Shown here: piece after piece, positions 16,791 to 25,830 of the stretch
Position numbering within the stretch: position 1 is the first letter of the stretch
Layout of the letters: each line of letters starts with the position of its first letter
Source of the DNA: an uncultured Burkholderiales bacterium
GTDB taxonomy: Bacteria; Pseudomonadota; Gammaproteobacteria; Burkholderiales; Burkholderiaceae_C
Direction of reading: 5' to 3'
DNA: 40,485 nucleotides
NCBI GenBank assembly: GCA_903864315.1
Contig: CAIPFK010000303.1
Coordinates: forward strand, 1-40,485
Position numbers and translations under genes: made by a program
Notes under the pieces: model-generated
Database searches by the model: none
Told to the model about the DNA's origin: nothing
The model's input: only the letters and a program-made list of their open reading frames with translations

Positions 16791-17324
16791 ATGGCACGCG
16801 TACCTTATATAGACGAGCACAGCAACCCTGAGCTTGCCCCTTTGATTGAAACCATCCGTCGCGAGAGGCGAGGCAAACTCATTCCCGTTTATGGCCTCTT
16901 GCTTCACAGCCCCGACATAGCCGAGCAGTGGATGCATTTCATCAACGCTGTGCGTTGGAAGTCGAGTTTGAGCTCACGCCTGAGAGAGATGGTGATTTTG
17001 CGTGTTGCACTCTTGAACAACGCTCAGTATGTGATCGATGTGCACATGGGCCATTTTGCACAAGGTGACGGGTTGAGCTTGGCTGAGTGTGAGCATCTTT
17101 TAGACAGAGACATCAAGCCTGGTGTCTTTGACCATTCTGAGGAGTGCGCCATTCGTTATGTGGATGAATTGACCCTTGGCTCGAGTGTCAGTGATGTCAC
17201 CCACGAGGCCAACAAAAAGCACAGAAGTGATCGAGAACTCGTGGAGCTCTCGGTGTTGATTGGCGCCTACAACATGCACACTCGCATGATCAATGCCTTG
17301 AAAATTGATCCAGAGAAGGCCTAA
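16791..17324 (+). CDS. Carboxymuconolactone decarboxylase-family protein without CxxC
   Basis: This 177-residue protein has the helical CMD/AhpD fold: VPYIDEHSNPELAPLIETI at the start, LSSRLREMVILRVALLNNAQYV in the middle and a second helical half. AhpD-type members carry a redox CxxC in the helix after the E-W/Y-xx-H pattern. Here that stretch reads QYVIDVHMGHF and has no such cysteine pair, so peroxidase activity is unlikely. A decarboxylase, isomerase or other lyase role near the PcaD-like hydrolase is more plausible. The ATG at 16791 has no strong ribosome site. It lies 252 bp after the hydrolase and 48 bp before the dehydrogenase. Confidence 0.82.
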   Translation: MARVPYIDEHSNPELAPLIETIRRERRGKLIPVYGLLLHSPDIAEQWMHFINAVRWKSSLSSRLREMVILRVALLNNAQYVIDVHMGHFAQGDGLSLAECEHLLDRDIKPGVFDHSEECAIRYVDELTLGSSVSDVTHEANKKHRSDRELVELSVLIGAYNMHTRMINALKIDPEKA

Positions 17325-17372
17325 AGCCATACTTGTAAGCCTTGCAAGATTTCAGATGTTTAAAGTTGTCGA

Positions 17373-18497
17373 ATGTTCATGAACCCCACTGTCTCCAATC
17401 CCCCCATCTCCTCTTGTCATGTCGTGATTGAGAACGATGTCTTCATGCGCGTTTTGGATGTCGTCTTGAATCCTTCTTGCAGTGAGGAAAGGCGTGAGGC
17501 GTTCCGTGATTTTTTTGCCCATGACAAGCCTGACTTTTTAGACTGGGCGAAAAATCTACGTCTACAAAGTCGCCACTTGCAAAACTGTCGCTTGAGCTTT
17601 GTCGATACCCAAGAGGAGTTGGATGGCACACTCCATGACGCCCATGTGTTGGTGCTCGAGTCCTTGCGAATCGGCGAGCGCGAGTTGTCCATGGCTCCAG
17701 CTCTTCAAGCCATACAAAAATATGGCCACATTGTTCGCAACATCGATGCCGCAGCCTGTGAAATGCACGGCGTGAAACTGCTCACCATTCGACGCCGTGC
17801 CAACATTGCTTGCGCAGAGCAAGCAATGATGATGATCTTGGCATTGGCCAAGCGACTCCCAGAGCTCAATCAAGTGACCTCCATGAAACGCCTTCGTGAG
17901 GCGGGGTTTGCTCCGGCCCCCTTTGATCGGCGTCACACACCGTCATCGAACTGGGCACGCATTCCCAATTTGGATACGCTTTATGGAAGCACTTTGGGGA
18001 TCCTCGGCTTGGGAGAAGTGGGGCGCGACATCGCCCTGCGTGCCCATGCGTTTGAGATGCAGGTGATTTACTCTCAACGCGAGCAGCTGGATGCGTCCCT
18101 TGAGCAGTCGCTTCATGTGAAGTACGTCTCGTTTGAAGACTTGCTCGCACAAAGCGACTGGTTGGTGGTGCAATTGCCCTCGGGGCCTTCTACCCACCAT
18201 TTGTTGGATGCCAAGGCCTTTGGGCTCATGAAAAAAGGCCTGCGCTTGATCAACGTCTCGCGCGCTCAATGCATGGAGCGCGATGCTGTCTTGGCGGCCT
18301 TGAGGGAGGGCACACTGGGTGGCTTTGCCCTTGATACACTTTGGCAAGAGCCGGGAGACGATGACGATGAACTGCTCAGTTTCCCCAACGTCATCTTGAC
18401 CCCCCACACCGCGGGCAGTCCTCGTCAAAACGGTTTGCTTGACTTTGAGCAAATGGTGCATCAAATGGATGCAGCAATCTCTCCTTCGTTCAAGTGA
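17373..18497 (+). CDS. D-isomer 2-hydroxyacid dehydrogenase, NAD-dependent
   Basis: This 374-residue oxidoreductase has the family's split substrate domain and a Rossmann NAD domain. The glycine motif GILGLGEVG is at about 209-217, and the catalytic triad R297 (NVSRAQ), E326 (LWQEPG) and H345 (LTPHTAG) is complete. The N-terminal 70 residues are longer than in many relatives, so a later start is possible. ATGs at 17373 and 17379 both fit, with no clear ribosome site. The stop overlaps the start region of the next Bug gene. It probably interconverts a 2-oxo and a 2-hydroxy acid, but the substrate is unknown. Confidence 0.9.
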   Translation: MFMNPTVSNPPISSCHVVIENDVFMRVLDVVLNPSCSEERREAFRDFFAHDKPDFLDWAKNLRLQSRHLQNCRLSFVDTQEELDGTLHDAHVLVLESLRIGERELSMAPALQAIQKYGHIVRNIDAAACEMHGVKLLTIRRRANIACAEQAMMMILALAKRLPELNQVTSMKRLREAGFAPAPFDRRHTPSSNWARIPNLDTLYGSTLGILGLGEVGRDIALRAHAFEMQVIYSQREQLDASLEQSLHVKYVSFEDLLAQSDWLVVQLPSGPSTHHLLDAKAFGLMKKGLRLINVSRAQCMERDAVLAALREGTLGGFALDTLWQEPGDDDDELLSFPNVILTPHTAGSPRQNGLLDFEQMVHQMDAAISPSFK

Positions 18498-18499
18498 AA

Positions 18500-19582
18500 A
18501 TGACAGCGCTTGTGTTCAATGAAAGTTTTGCGATGATTCAATTCCAAATTCAGTGCAGTCGCACTTTGAGTGTTCATCAGATATTCAGCTCTCTCGAGAT
18601 CTTGCCAGTGCTTCGCGCTCTTGTCTTGGGTTGGACCGTGTTGTGTGTGGCCCTGAGTGCAGCAAGCGTTCAGGCCCAAGGGGTTTGGCCCACACGGGCC
18701 ATCAAGCTCGTGGTGCCATTTCAAGCGGGCAGTGCCACCGACGCCGCCACTCGCGTGGTGGCCAACAAGATGACCGCATTGTTGGGCCAGCCCGTGGTGG
18801 TGGACAACCGCATTGGAGCCAGTGGCAATATTGGCTCAGACGTTGTGGCGCATGCCCAGGCCGATGGGTACACAATTTTATTGGGAACGGTGAGCACCCA
18901 GGTGGTGGGCCCGCTCTTGAATCCGAATATTACCTATGACTCGATGCGTGACTTTATTCCCATCGGCATGATGGCTTCGTCGCCTTATATTTTGGTGACC
19001 TCGGGCTCGGTTGGGTTTAAAAACTTTGACGATTTGCTGCGCGAGGCCAAGCTCGGTAAAGGTCGGGTGACCTTTGCATCGGCAGGAGTCACCAGCATGG
19101 GCAATTTGTCAGCCCAGCTTTTTTCGTTGGCGGCCAACATCGAGTTGCGACACATCCCCTACAAAAGTTCGGCCCAGTCGGTAACCGATACGATGTCGGG
19201 GGTGGTCAATTTTCAGTTCTCCTCGGTCTCTCCAGTCTTGTCCCAAATCAAAAGTGGTCACTTGCGCGCTTTATCGGTGACGTCGAAGTCTCGTTTGGGA
19301 ATTTTGCCCGATGTTCCCACCGTCTCCGAGTCAGGCTTTCCTGGCTTTGAAGCGGTGCTGTGGTTTGGTCTATTTGCTCCCGCGGACACGCCAGCAATCG
19401 CGCTTGATCGACTCAGCAAAACCTTGCGCACCACCTTGCAAGATGTGCAAGTGCAGCACGATCTTGTGGCCCAAGGGCTTCAAACGCCTGACTTGTTGGG
19501 CAAAGACTTTCAAGCCTTTATCAAATCCGAATTCAGCAAATGGGCCAATATCATCAAAGTCACTGGTGTTCAAGCTCAATGA
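18500..19582 (+). CDS. Bug/TctC-family periplasmic solute receptor
   Basis: A Bug receptor of about 360 residues from the ATG at 18500 (GTG at 18494 is also in frame). Core motifs are WPTRAIKLVVPFQAGSATDA, VVVDNRIGASGNIGSDVV, ADGYTILLG and LPDVPTVSESGFPGF. The signal peptide ends SVQAQ at about residue 60, which is too long for a usual export signal, so the true start is probably further in, for example the ATG at 18533 or later. It follows the dehydrogenase with overlapping or touching codons, so it is probably co-translated with it. Confidence 0.9.
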   Translation: MTALVFNESFAMIQFQIQCSRTLSVHQIFSSLEILPVLRALVLGWTVLCVALSAASVQAQGVWPTRAIKLVVPFQAGSATDAATRVVANKMTALLGQPVVVDNRIGASGNIGSDVVAHAQADGYTILLGTVSTQVVGPLLNPNITYDSMRDFIPIGMMASSPYILVTSGSVGFKNFDDLLREAKLGKGRVTFASAGVTSMGNLSAQLFSLAANIELRHIPYKSSAQSVTDTMSGVVNFQFSSVSPVLSQIKSGHLRALSVTSKSRLGILPDVPTVSESGFPGFEAVLWFGLFAPADTPAIALDRLSKTLRTTLQDVQVQHDLVAQGLQTPDLLGKDFQAFIKSEFSKWANIIKVTGVQAQ

Positions 19583-19648
19583 GGTCTTGAGTGTCGTTTC
19601 GGCTCAAAAAGTAGCTGAGGCCCAAGAAATGGGTCCCTAGAGCTTTCA

Positions 19649-19682
19649 TGAACAACCTGCAGTGCTCTGGCTAGGTTGTTCA
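19649..19682. repeat. 10-bp perfect inverted repeat upstream of a Bug gene
   Basis: TGAACAACCT (19649-19658) is repeated inverted as AGGTTGTTCA (19673-19682) with a 14-nt spacer. It lies in the 169-bp gap between two Bug genes, about 70 bp before the second. No T-run follows, so an operator or an mRNA stem is more likely than an intrinsic terminator. Confidence 0.6.
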
Positions 19683-19751
19683 CCTAGTGACAGGGCATGG
19701 GTTTTCAGATCAAAATAGAAGGACGACAACGCTTGATTTGAAAGGCCCTTT

Positions 19752-20750
19752 ATGTCCATGTTTCGCCACTTGTGTGTGCCGCTCATCGCAGCTTGGCTTT
19801 GCAGCCTTGGAGTCATGGACGTGTTTGCTCAAAACACACCCAGCAGCGCGAGCAATTTCCCCAGCAAGCCCATTCGCATCGTGATTGGTTTCCCACCAGG
19901 TGGCGGCATTGATATTGTTGCTCGCATGATGGCACCCAAGCTCACCGAGGTGCTGGGTCAATCGGTCGTGATTGACAACCGACCCGGTGCCAATGGGGTG
20001 CTTGGCATGGACGCAGTGGCCAAGTCACCTGCCGATGGCTACACGATTTTTTTGGGTACCTTGGGCAATTTGAGTGTGAACCCCAATTTTTATCCCAATT
20101 TACCGTTCAATTATGACAAACAGTTCACCGCTTTGACGCAAATTGCGTCGGTCCCTTTTTTGTTGGTGGTGAACCCCTCGATGCCCGCCAAGAACATGGC
20201 CGAGTTCATTGCCTATGCACACGCCAACGCGGGCAAACTCAACTACTCATCGAGTGGCACCGGTGGTTTGCCGCATTTGGCTGGCGAGTTGCTTTCAAGC
20301 ATGACGGGCGTAGAGATGGTGCACATTGCTTACAAAGGCAGTGCGCCCAGCATCAGTGACGTGATCTCTGGACAAGTGCAGTTCACCTTTGAGGCCGGCG
20401 CGCCACTTCTGCCGCACGTCAAGAGTGGACGCTTGCGCGCGCTGGCGAGCACTGGCAAAGAGCGTCTTGGGGTGCTGCCCGATGTGCCTGCGCTGGCCGA
20501 GTCTGTGCAGGGCTATCAAATTGTCAACTGGTACGGCATGGTGCTGCCCACGGGTGTCCCCAAAGAGGTGGTGGCGCGCTTGAACAGCCAAGTCGGCAAA
20601 GTGCTCTCCATGCCCGACATTCGCGATCGCATGGTGGCCATGGGCACGGAGCCTGTGAGCAATTCACCAGAGGAGTTCGCTCTTTTCATCAGGTCCGAGT
20701 CACAAAAGTGGGCCAAGATCATTCATGATAAAAATATACGCATCGAATAA
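19752..20750 (+). CDS. Bug/TctC-family periplasmic solute receptor
   Basis: This 332-residue receptor has a signal peptide ending DVFAQ (about residue 27), then FPSKPIRIVIGFPPGGGIDI, VVIDNRPGANGVLGMDAV, ADGYTIFLG, YSSSGTGGLPHLAGELL and LPDVPALAES. It is a full-length, textbook Bug protein. ATG at 19752 has AAAGG upstream. It lies 20 bp before a class III CoA-transferase gene and probably serves the same substrate. Confidence 0.95.
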   Translation: MSMFRHLCVPLIAAWLCSLGVMDVFAQNTPSSASNFPSKPIRIVIGFPPGGGIDIVARMMAPKLTEVLGQSVVIDNRPGANGVLGMDAVAKSPADGYTIFLGTLGNLSVNPNFYPNLPFNYDKQFTALTQIASVPFLLVVNPSMPAKNMAEFIAYAHANAGKLNYSSSGTGGLPHLAGELLSSMTGVEMVHIAYKGSAPSISDVISGQVQFTFEAGAPLLPHVKSGRLRALASTGKERLGVLPDVPALAESVQGYQIVNWYGMVLPTGVPKEVVARLNSQVGKVLSMPDIRDRMVAMGTEPVSNSPEEFALFIRSESQKWAKIIHDKNIRIE

Positions 20751-20770
20751 CTCGACCAACGCTTGCATTC

Positions 20771-22006
20771 ATGATGACATCCATCCCCACGGGGTACTCT
20801 GAGTCTGCCCCCGAGAGCGTTCGCTCTAGGCCTGAGCCCTACGCAGGCCTTCGAGTGGTGGAATTCAGTCACATGGTGATGGGGCCCACTTGTGGGATGA
20901 TCCTGGCGGACATGGGTGCGGAGGTGATCAAGGTTGAACCCATTGGGGGCCAGAAAAAGGGTGACGCGACCCGTGGTTTGTTGGGGTCTGGGGCGGGATT
21001 TTTCCCCATGTTCAACCGAAATAAAAAAAGTCTGGCGTTGAACTTGGACACCCCGGAGGGGCTGGGTGCTGCCAAGCGACTCATCGCCTCGGCCGATGTG
21101 GTGTGTGAGAATTTCAAAGCCGGTGCAATGCAAAAGCTGGGGCTGGATTACTTGAGCTTGAAGACTGAGCATCCGCGTTTGATTTATGTGAGCCACCGAG
21201 GCTTCTTGCCAGGCCCCTATGACAATCGCACCGCTTTGGATGAGGTCGTACAAATGATGGGGGGGTTGGCCTACATGACTGGACGACCTGGAGATCCCTT
21301 GCGTGCGGGCTCCAGTGTCAACGACATCATGGGCGGCATGTTCGGTGCCATGGGCGTGATGGCTGCATTGGCCGAGCGTGAAAAAACAGGTCTGGGTCAA
21401 GAGATTCAAAGCGCGCTTTTTGAAAACAATGTCCTCTTGATGGCCCAGCACATGATGCAATTTGCGGTGACTGGCCAAGCCGCAGCGCCCATGCCCTCGC
21501 GAGTATCTGCCTGGGGCATTTACGATGTGTTTGATTTCTTGGGGGGTGAGCAGGTTTTTTTGGCCGTGGTCACCGACACAGCCTGGGGATTGTTCTGTGC
21601 AGCATTTGGCTTTGAAGACTTGATGGCCGATGCGCGTTTATCGAGCAACAATTTGAGGGTGAAAGCGCGAGAATGGATGATGCCATTATTGAGAGAACGT
21701 TTGGGGCATTTGTCTGCACAGCAAGTCTCCGAGTGTTTTGAAAAACATGGTTTACCGTATGCGCCCATCACCAAGCCCCATGACCTTTTTGTCGATCCAC
21801 ATTTGATGGCAAGTGGTGGCTTGGCGCCCATCACCTTGGCCAATGGAATGCAAACCTTGGCACCCCTGTTGCCCATCACGATGGGGGGGCAGCGCCTGGG
21901 GGTGAGGACCTCAGCGCCGGCATTGGGCGCGCACAACCAAGAAGTGCTGCGCGGTTTGGGCTACACCGAGCGAGAAATCGAGGCTTTGGGCGGAGAGGTC
22001 ATTTGA
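20771..22006 (+). CDS. Class III CoA-transferase (CaiB/BaiF family)
   Basis: A 411-residue family III CoA-transferase with YAGLRVVEFSHMVMGPTCG, EVIKVEP, FNRNKKSLALNL and ENFKAGAM. Asp185 in SSVNDIMGGMFG occupies the catalytic aspartate position. It differs clearly from the other class III enzyme in the window (7796-9031), so the two are separate paralogues and not a recent duplication. ATGs at 20771 and 20774 both fit and no ribosome site is clear. The stop overlaps the next Bug gene start as TGATG. The chemistry is inferred from the family and the substrate is unknown. Confidence 0.93.
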   Translation: MMTSIPTGYSESAPESVRSRPEPYAGLRVVEFSHMVMGPTCGMILADMGAEVIKVEPIGGQKKGDATRGLLGSGAGFFPMFNRNKKSLALNLDTPEGLGAAKRLIASADVVCENFKAGAMQKLGLDYLSLKTEHPRLIYVSHRGFLPGPYDNRTALDEVVQMMGGLAYMTGRPGDPLRAGSSVNDIMGGMFGAMGVMAALAEREKTGLGQEIQSALFENNVLLMAQHMMQFAVTGQAAAPMPSRVSAWGIYDVFDFLGGEQVFLAVVTDTAWGLFCAAFGFEDLMADARLSSNNLRVKAREWMMPLLRERLGHLSAQQVSECFEKHGLPYAPITKPHDLFVDPHLMASGGLAPITLANGMQTLAPLLPITMGGQRLGVRTSAPALGAHNQEVLRGLGYTEREIEALGGEVI

Positions 22007-23028
22007 TGCACTATTGCAATGCTCGAAATTTGAAGTTGACCGTGCTCTTGAAGACGATCTTGGGTGCAGTTCTGGTGTTGTCAAGCCTCTTGGCGGCCAC
22101 CTGGGTTCACGCCCAAAACACGTGGCCAGACAAAGCTATTCATTTTGTGGTGCCTTACACCCCTGGGGGTGGTACCGATGTCATCACCCGCCATTTGCTT
22201 GAAAGAGTTGGAGCCAACACGCAGTGGGTCTTCATCATTGAGAACAAGGCAGGAGGCGGGGGCAATCTGGGTCTGGATGTGGTGGCCAAGTCCAGGCCGG
22301 ATGGTTACACCTTTGGCATGGGGCAAACCGCCAACATGGCGATCAATCCAGCGGCCATGCTCAAAATGCCTTTTGATCCACAAGTGGATTTGCTGCCAGT
22401 GGCCTTGGTGGCTGAGTTGCCCACGGTGCTGGTGGTGAAGGCCGATTCTCCCTATGCCAGCATGGGCGAACTCATCAAGGTGGCACAAACGAAATCAAGT
22501 GCCGCATCTCGGCTCACACAGGCTTTGGCGGGCACAGGCACAGTGGGACATTTGGCTGGGGAAATGCTCGCCAAACGTGCAGGGGTCGCGTTTTTGAGTG
22601 TGCCTTACAAAGGCGCAACGCCAGCCCTCACCGATTTGCTGGGAGGCCAGACCGATTGCATGTTTGCAACACCTCAAGCGGTGATGGGCTTGATCATGGC
22701 CGGGCGTTTGCGGGTGTTGGCCAGCACGTCTTCCAAACGTTTGTCTTCTTTGCCCAATGTGCCAACGGTGGCCGAGTTGGGTTACCCGGGATTTGAGGCG
22801 GTGGATTGGAAGGTGGTGGTCGCCCCCAGCGCCATCCCGCTTGAGGTTGTGCGCAAGTTCAACGCCGCCGTGCAAAAAGTGTTGTTGGAACCCGCCTTCA
22901 TCGCCCAATTGGCCGAGGAGGGGAGCTCACCCTTGAGCGCAGAGCCGTCCAAGGTGGCGTCCTACATCAAGTCTGAGCAGGCGACTTGGGCGCAAATTGT
23001 CAAGGCAGCAGGCCTGCGATTTGATTGA
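22006..23028 (+). CDS. Bug/TctC-family periplasmic solute receptor
   Basis: A 340-residue Bug receptor starting at the ATG at 22006, which overlaps the CoA-transferase stop (TGATG). The signal peptide ends TWVHAQ (about 36). Family motifs WPDKAIHFVVPYTPGGGTDV, IIENKAGGGGNLGLDVV, PDGYTFGMG and LPNVPTVAELGYPGF are present. With the receptor at 19752 it flanks the CoA-transferase on both sides, so two different receptors share one activating enzyme. Confidence 0.94.
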   Translation: MHYCNARNLKLTVLLKTILGAVLVLSSLLAATWVHAQNTWPDKAIHFVVPYTPGGGTDVITRHLLERVGANTQWVFIIENKAGGGGNLGLDVVAKSRPDGYTFGMGQTANMAINPAAMLKMPFDPQVDLLPVALVAELPTVLVVKADSPYASMGELIKVAQTKSSAASRLTQALAGTGTVGHLAGEMLAKRAGVAFLSVPYKGATPALTDLLGGQTDCMFATPQAVMGLIMAGRLRVLASTSSKRLSSLPNVPTVAELGYPGFEAVDWKVVVAPSAIPLEVVRKFNAAVQKVLLEPAFIAQLAEEGSSPLSAEPSKVASYIKSEQATWAQIVKAAGLRFD

Positions 23029-23094
23029 TGCGTGAGGTTTGTGACTTGTGAGCTGGTTGCGATTGAATACGAATGAGTAAAGAGGAGTGATGAA

Positions 23095-23771
23095 TTGATC
23101 AACAAAATAGTGCCATCTCTTGAAGAGGCGGTGAGTGGGATTGAAGACGGCTCGAGCATTTTGGTCTCGGGTTTTGGTGGGGCGGGCTTGCCCATCGCCT
23201 TGCTCGATGCGTTGCTCGAGCATGGTGCCAAGGGCCTCACCATCATCAGCAACAATGCGGGCAATGGCGGGGTGGGCATTGCCAAGTTGGTGCAAGCGCG
23301 CAGGGTGAAAAAAATGGTCTGTTCCTTCCCAAGGCAGCCCGAGTCTGGCGCATTTGATGATCTCTACCGTGCGGGTGACATTGAGCTGGAGTTGGTGCCA
23401 CAAGGCACCTTGGCCGAACGAATCCGCGCTGGCGGTGCGGGCATTGGGGGCTTTTTCACCCCACTGGGTACGGCACCGAACTGGGCGAAGGCAAAGAGGT
23501 GAAGTTGATCGATGGTGTGCACCAAGTTTTTGAAAAGGCCATCAAAGCGGATGTGGCGCTCATCAAAGCGCAGAGTGCGGACCGCTATGGCAATTTGACC
23601 TACCATGGCACGGCTCGCAACTATGGGCCGGTGATGGCCACGGCTGCGGCATGCACCATAGTGCAAGTGAGTGAACTCGTCGACTTGGGCGGTCTGAACC
23701 CAGAGCATGTGGTGACCCCAGGTGTTTACGTGCAAAAAGTTGTTTGTGTCCATCCCCAAGGTGCCCTATGA
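23095..23771 (+). pseudogene. 3-oxoacid CoA-transferase subunit A, frameshifted as read
   Basis: Two frames together encode a normal family I CoA-transferase alpha subunit of about 225 residues. The first (23095-23502) starts with TTG after GAGGAG and runs through GFGGAGLPIALLDALLEHGA and ISNNAGNGGVG to GIGGFFTP. The second (through 23771) continues with LGEGKEVKLIDGVHQVFEKA, DVALIKAQSADRYGNL and ends VQKVV-. Adding one C to the four-C run at 23459-23462 would restore FFTPTGYGTELGEGKE. It may be a sequencing error, a recent mutation or slippage. The stop overlaps the B subunit as ATGA, and the partner is intact, which favours an error or a mild defect. Close relatives act on 3-oxoadipate or acetoacetate. 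Confidence 0.85.
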
Positions 23772-24439
23772 CCCACCCAGCCCTTTTAAACATTCAGCGC
23801 CGAACACAAGCGCAAATTGCCCAGCGCATTTTGCAAGACATCCCCGATGGTGCGCATGTGAACCTGGGGATTGGTCAACCCATGAGCCTGTCCAATTACT
23901 TGCCCAAAGACCGTGAGATTTTGCTCCATAGTGAAAATGGCTTGCTCGGCATGGGCCCTTTGGCCGTGGGCGATGAAATCGATCCCGAGATTGTCAATGC
24001 CGGTAAACAAGCGGTGACCATGATGCCGGGAGCCGCGCTTTTTCACCATGCGGACTCGTTTGCCATGATTCGTGGCGGTCACATCGATTGTTGTGTGCTC
24101 GGGGCGTTTCAGGTGTCGCTCAAAGGCGACTTGGCCAATTGGAGAACCTCGGACCCCAAGGCCATTCCGGCCGTGGGGGGTGCCATGGATTTGGCCCTGG
24201 GGGTGAAAAAACTCTTTGTGATGATGGAGCACTTGACCAAGTCGGGACAATCCAAGATTGTTGAGCGCTGCACCTATCCTTTGACGGCACTGGAAGCGGT
24301 GGATTGCATCTACACCGACTTGGCCACGATCGAGGTCACGCCCGATGGATTGGTGGCCGTTGATTGGGTGGAGGGCTTGAGTTTTGAGCAATTGAAGGCA
24401 CTGAGCGGTGTGCCCATGAAAACGAAGGACATGAAATGA
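23768..24439 (+). CDS. 3-oxoacid CoA-transferase subunit B
   Basis: This 223-residue beta subunit of a family I CoA-transferase carries the catalytic glutamate in SENGLLGMGP (about residues 50-60) and HVNLGIGQPMSLSNYL. Length and motifs are normal. The enzyme transfers CoA from an acyl-CoA such as succinyl-CoA to a 3-oxoacid. It begins at the ATG at 23768, overlapping the A subunit stop by 4 nt; the frame is open to 23744 but without a good start. It ends in a 4-nt overlap with the next Bug gene. Confidence 0.94.
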   Translation: MTHPALLNIQRRTQAQIAQRILQDIPDGAHVNLGIGQPMSLSNYLPKDREILLHSENGLLGMGPLAVGDEIDPEIVNAGKQAVTMMPGAALFHHADSFAMIRGGHIDCCVLGAFQVSLKGDLANWRTSDPKAIPAVGGAMDLALGVKKLFVMMEHLTKSGQSKIVERCTYPLTALEAVDCIYTDLATIEVTPDGLVAVDWVEGLSFEQLKALSGVPMKTKDMK

Positions 24440-25464
24440 AGCCATGGATCTCTCAACACTTGGGCAGGCAACGCAAGGGCCCCAAAAAACTCAGTGCATG
24501 CATTTCAAGCTTGGGGCTACTCTTGTGCTTAAGCAGTGCTCTTGCCGTGCATGCACAAGAGGCCAATTACCCAAGCAAAGCCATTCGATTGGTGGTGGGT
24601 TTCTCGCCTGGTGGCTCGGCCGATGGAGTCGGCCGAGCATTGGCGGAGAATTTATCATTGAAGTTGGGGCAGCCCGTGATTGTGGAAAACCGTGCGGGTG
24701 CCAACGGCAACATCGCGGCCGAGATGGTCGCGCGCGCGCAGCCCGATGGCTACACCTTGTATTTCCCCTCGATTGGGCATGCGGTGAATGCCACGCTTTA
24801 TAAAAATTTGAGTTTCGATGCGGTGACTGATTTCACCGCCATTGGTGGCGTGTTTTCTGCACCCAATATGCTGGTGGTACCAGCGCGTTCGCCCTTTCAT
24901 TCGGTGGCCGAAATCGTGGCGCATGCGAAGGCTCATCCTGGGGCGCTGACATTTGCCTCGAGTGGAAGTGGCACTTCGGTGCACCTCTCGGGGGAGCTTT
25001 TTGCCAAAATGGCGGGCATCTCGATGGTCCATATTCCCTACAAAGGCACGGGCAGCGCCATGCCAGATTTGATCTCGGGACAGGTCGACATGAGTTTTCC
25101 CAATATCCCCAGTGCCTTGCCACAAGTGAAGGCGGGCACACTGCGTGCCATGGGGGTGACGACTGCCAAGAGGTCCAGTGCGGCGCCTGCAGTGCCCACC
25201 ATGTCTGAGGCAGGCGTCACGGGTTACGACATGGCGACTTGGTACGGTCTCGTGGGGCCCGCCAACATGCCCAGTGCCGTTCGAGCGCGACTCAATGCAG
25301 AATTGCAAGTGATTTTGAACAACCCCCAGTTCAAAACGAAACTCACCTCGCAAGGCGCGGAAACCATGCCTGGCAGTGCTTTGCAGTTTGAGAGTTTCAT
25401 CAAGTCAGAAGTCGAGCGGTGGCGTAAGATCATCGAGCAGTCCAAAATTTCACTCGATCCCTGA
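24436..25464 (+). CDS. Bug/TctC-family periplasmic solute receptor
   Basis: A 342-residue receptor, last gene of the plus-strand catabolic run. The signal peptide is long and basic at first and ends AVHAQ (about 41). It is followed by YPSKAIRLVVGFSPGGSADG, VIVENRAGANGNIAAEMV, PDGYTLYFP, ASSGSGTSVHLSGEL and AVPTMSEAG. ATG at 24436 overlaps the B subunit stop by 4 nt. Translational coupling to the CoA-transferase suggests a 3-oxoacid or its precursor as ligand. Confidence 0.94.
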   Translation: MKPWISQHLGRQRKGPKKLSACISSLGLLLCLSSALAVHAQEANYPSKAIRLVVGFSPGGSADGVGRALAENLSLKLGQPVIVENRAGANGNIAAEMVARAQPDGYTLYFPSIGHAVNATLYKNLSFDAVTDFTAIGGVFSAPNMLVVPARSPFHSVAEIVAHAKAHPGALTFASSGSGTSVHLSGELFAKMAGISMVHIPYKGTGSAMPDLISGQVDMSFPNIPSALPQVKAGTLRAMGVTTAKRSSAAPAVPTMSEAGVTGYDMATWYGLVGPANMPSAVRARLNAELQVILNNPQFKTKLTSQGAETMPGSALQFESFIKSEVERWRKIIEQSKISLDP

Positions 25465-25830
25465 GCGTCGCCACTTGGTCTTGCAAGGATGTGACCCTTT
25501 CAACAGGCGGCGGTCTTTTTTTGTACCTGTGACGCGATTGGCAACGGCGCGCTTGTCAATGAGTACAGATTGTGACCACAACTCCGTCAACCGCTGAGAT
25601 GGGGCGCAATTTGAGTTCACGAGCTTATAGAAAGACGGCATTCAAAATGGCGTCGGCTAGGGATTTGGAGACGATGGTCATGGTGAGCTAGGAGATGAAG
25701 TTTAAAAAAATCCATTCTAGGCATGCCAATTTCTTTGGTCACAAGGGCTGACACGGTTGAATTGGACAAGGTGGGGGGTCTCAAAGCGATGGAAACTCGC
25801 GAAGGACCGCATCAAGACTTTATCAATCGA
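25465..25830. other. Intergenic region between convergent genes
   Basis: No supported gene is seen in these 366 bp. A minus-strand frame of 63 codons exists (25450-25641) but overlaps the upstream gene and shows no recognisable motif. A run of seven T follows a weak GACC/GGTC stem near 25487-25523, which might act as a poor terminator for the preceding run. Confidence 0.5.

Noticed and set aside
16541-16792. 83-codon minus-strand frame between the hydrolase and the CMD gene
   Set aside because: No motif, no ribosome site and odd composition; its start overlaps the beginning of the CMD gene.
25450-25641. 63-codon minus-strand frame after the last Bug gene of the run
   Set aside because: Overlaps the Bug gene end and shows no recognisable protein feature; kept only as intergenic.
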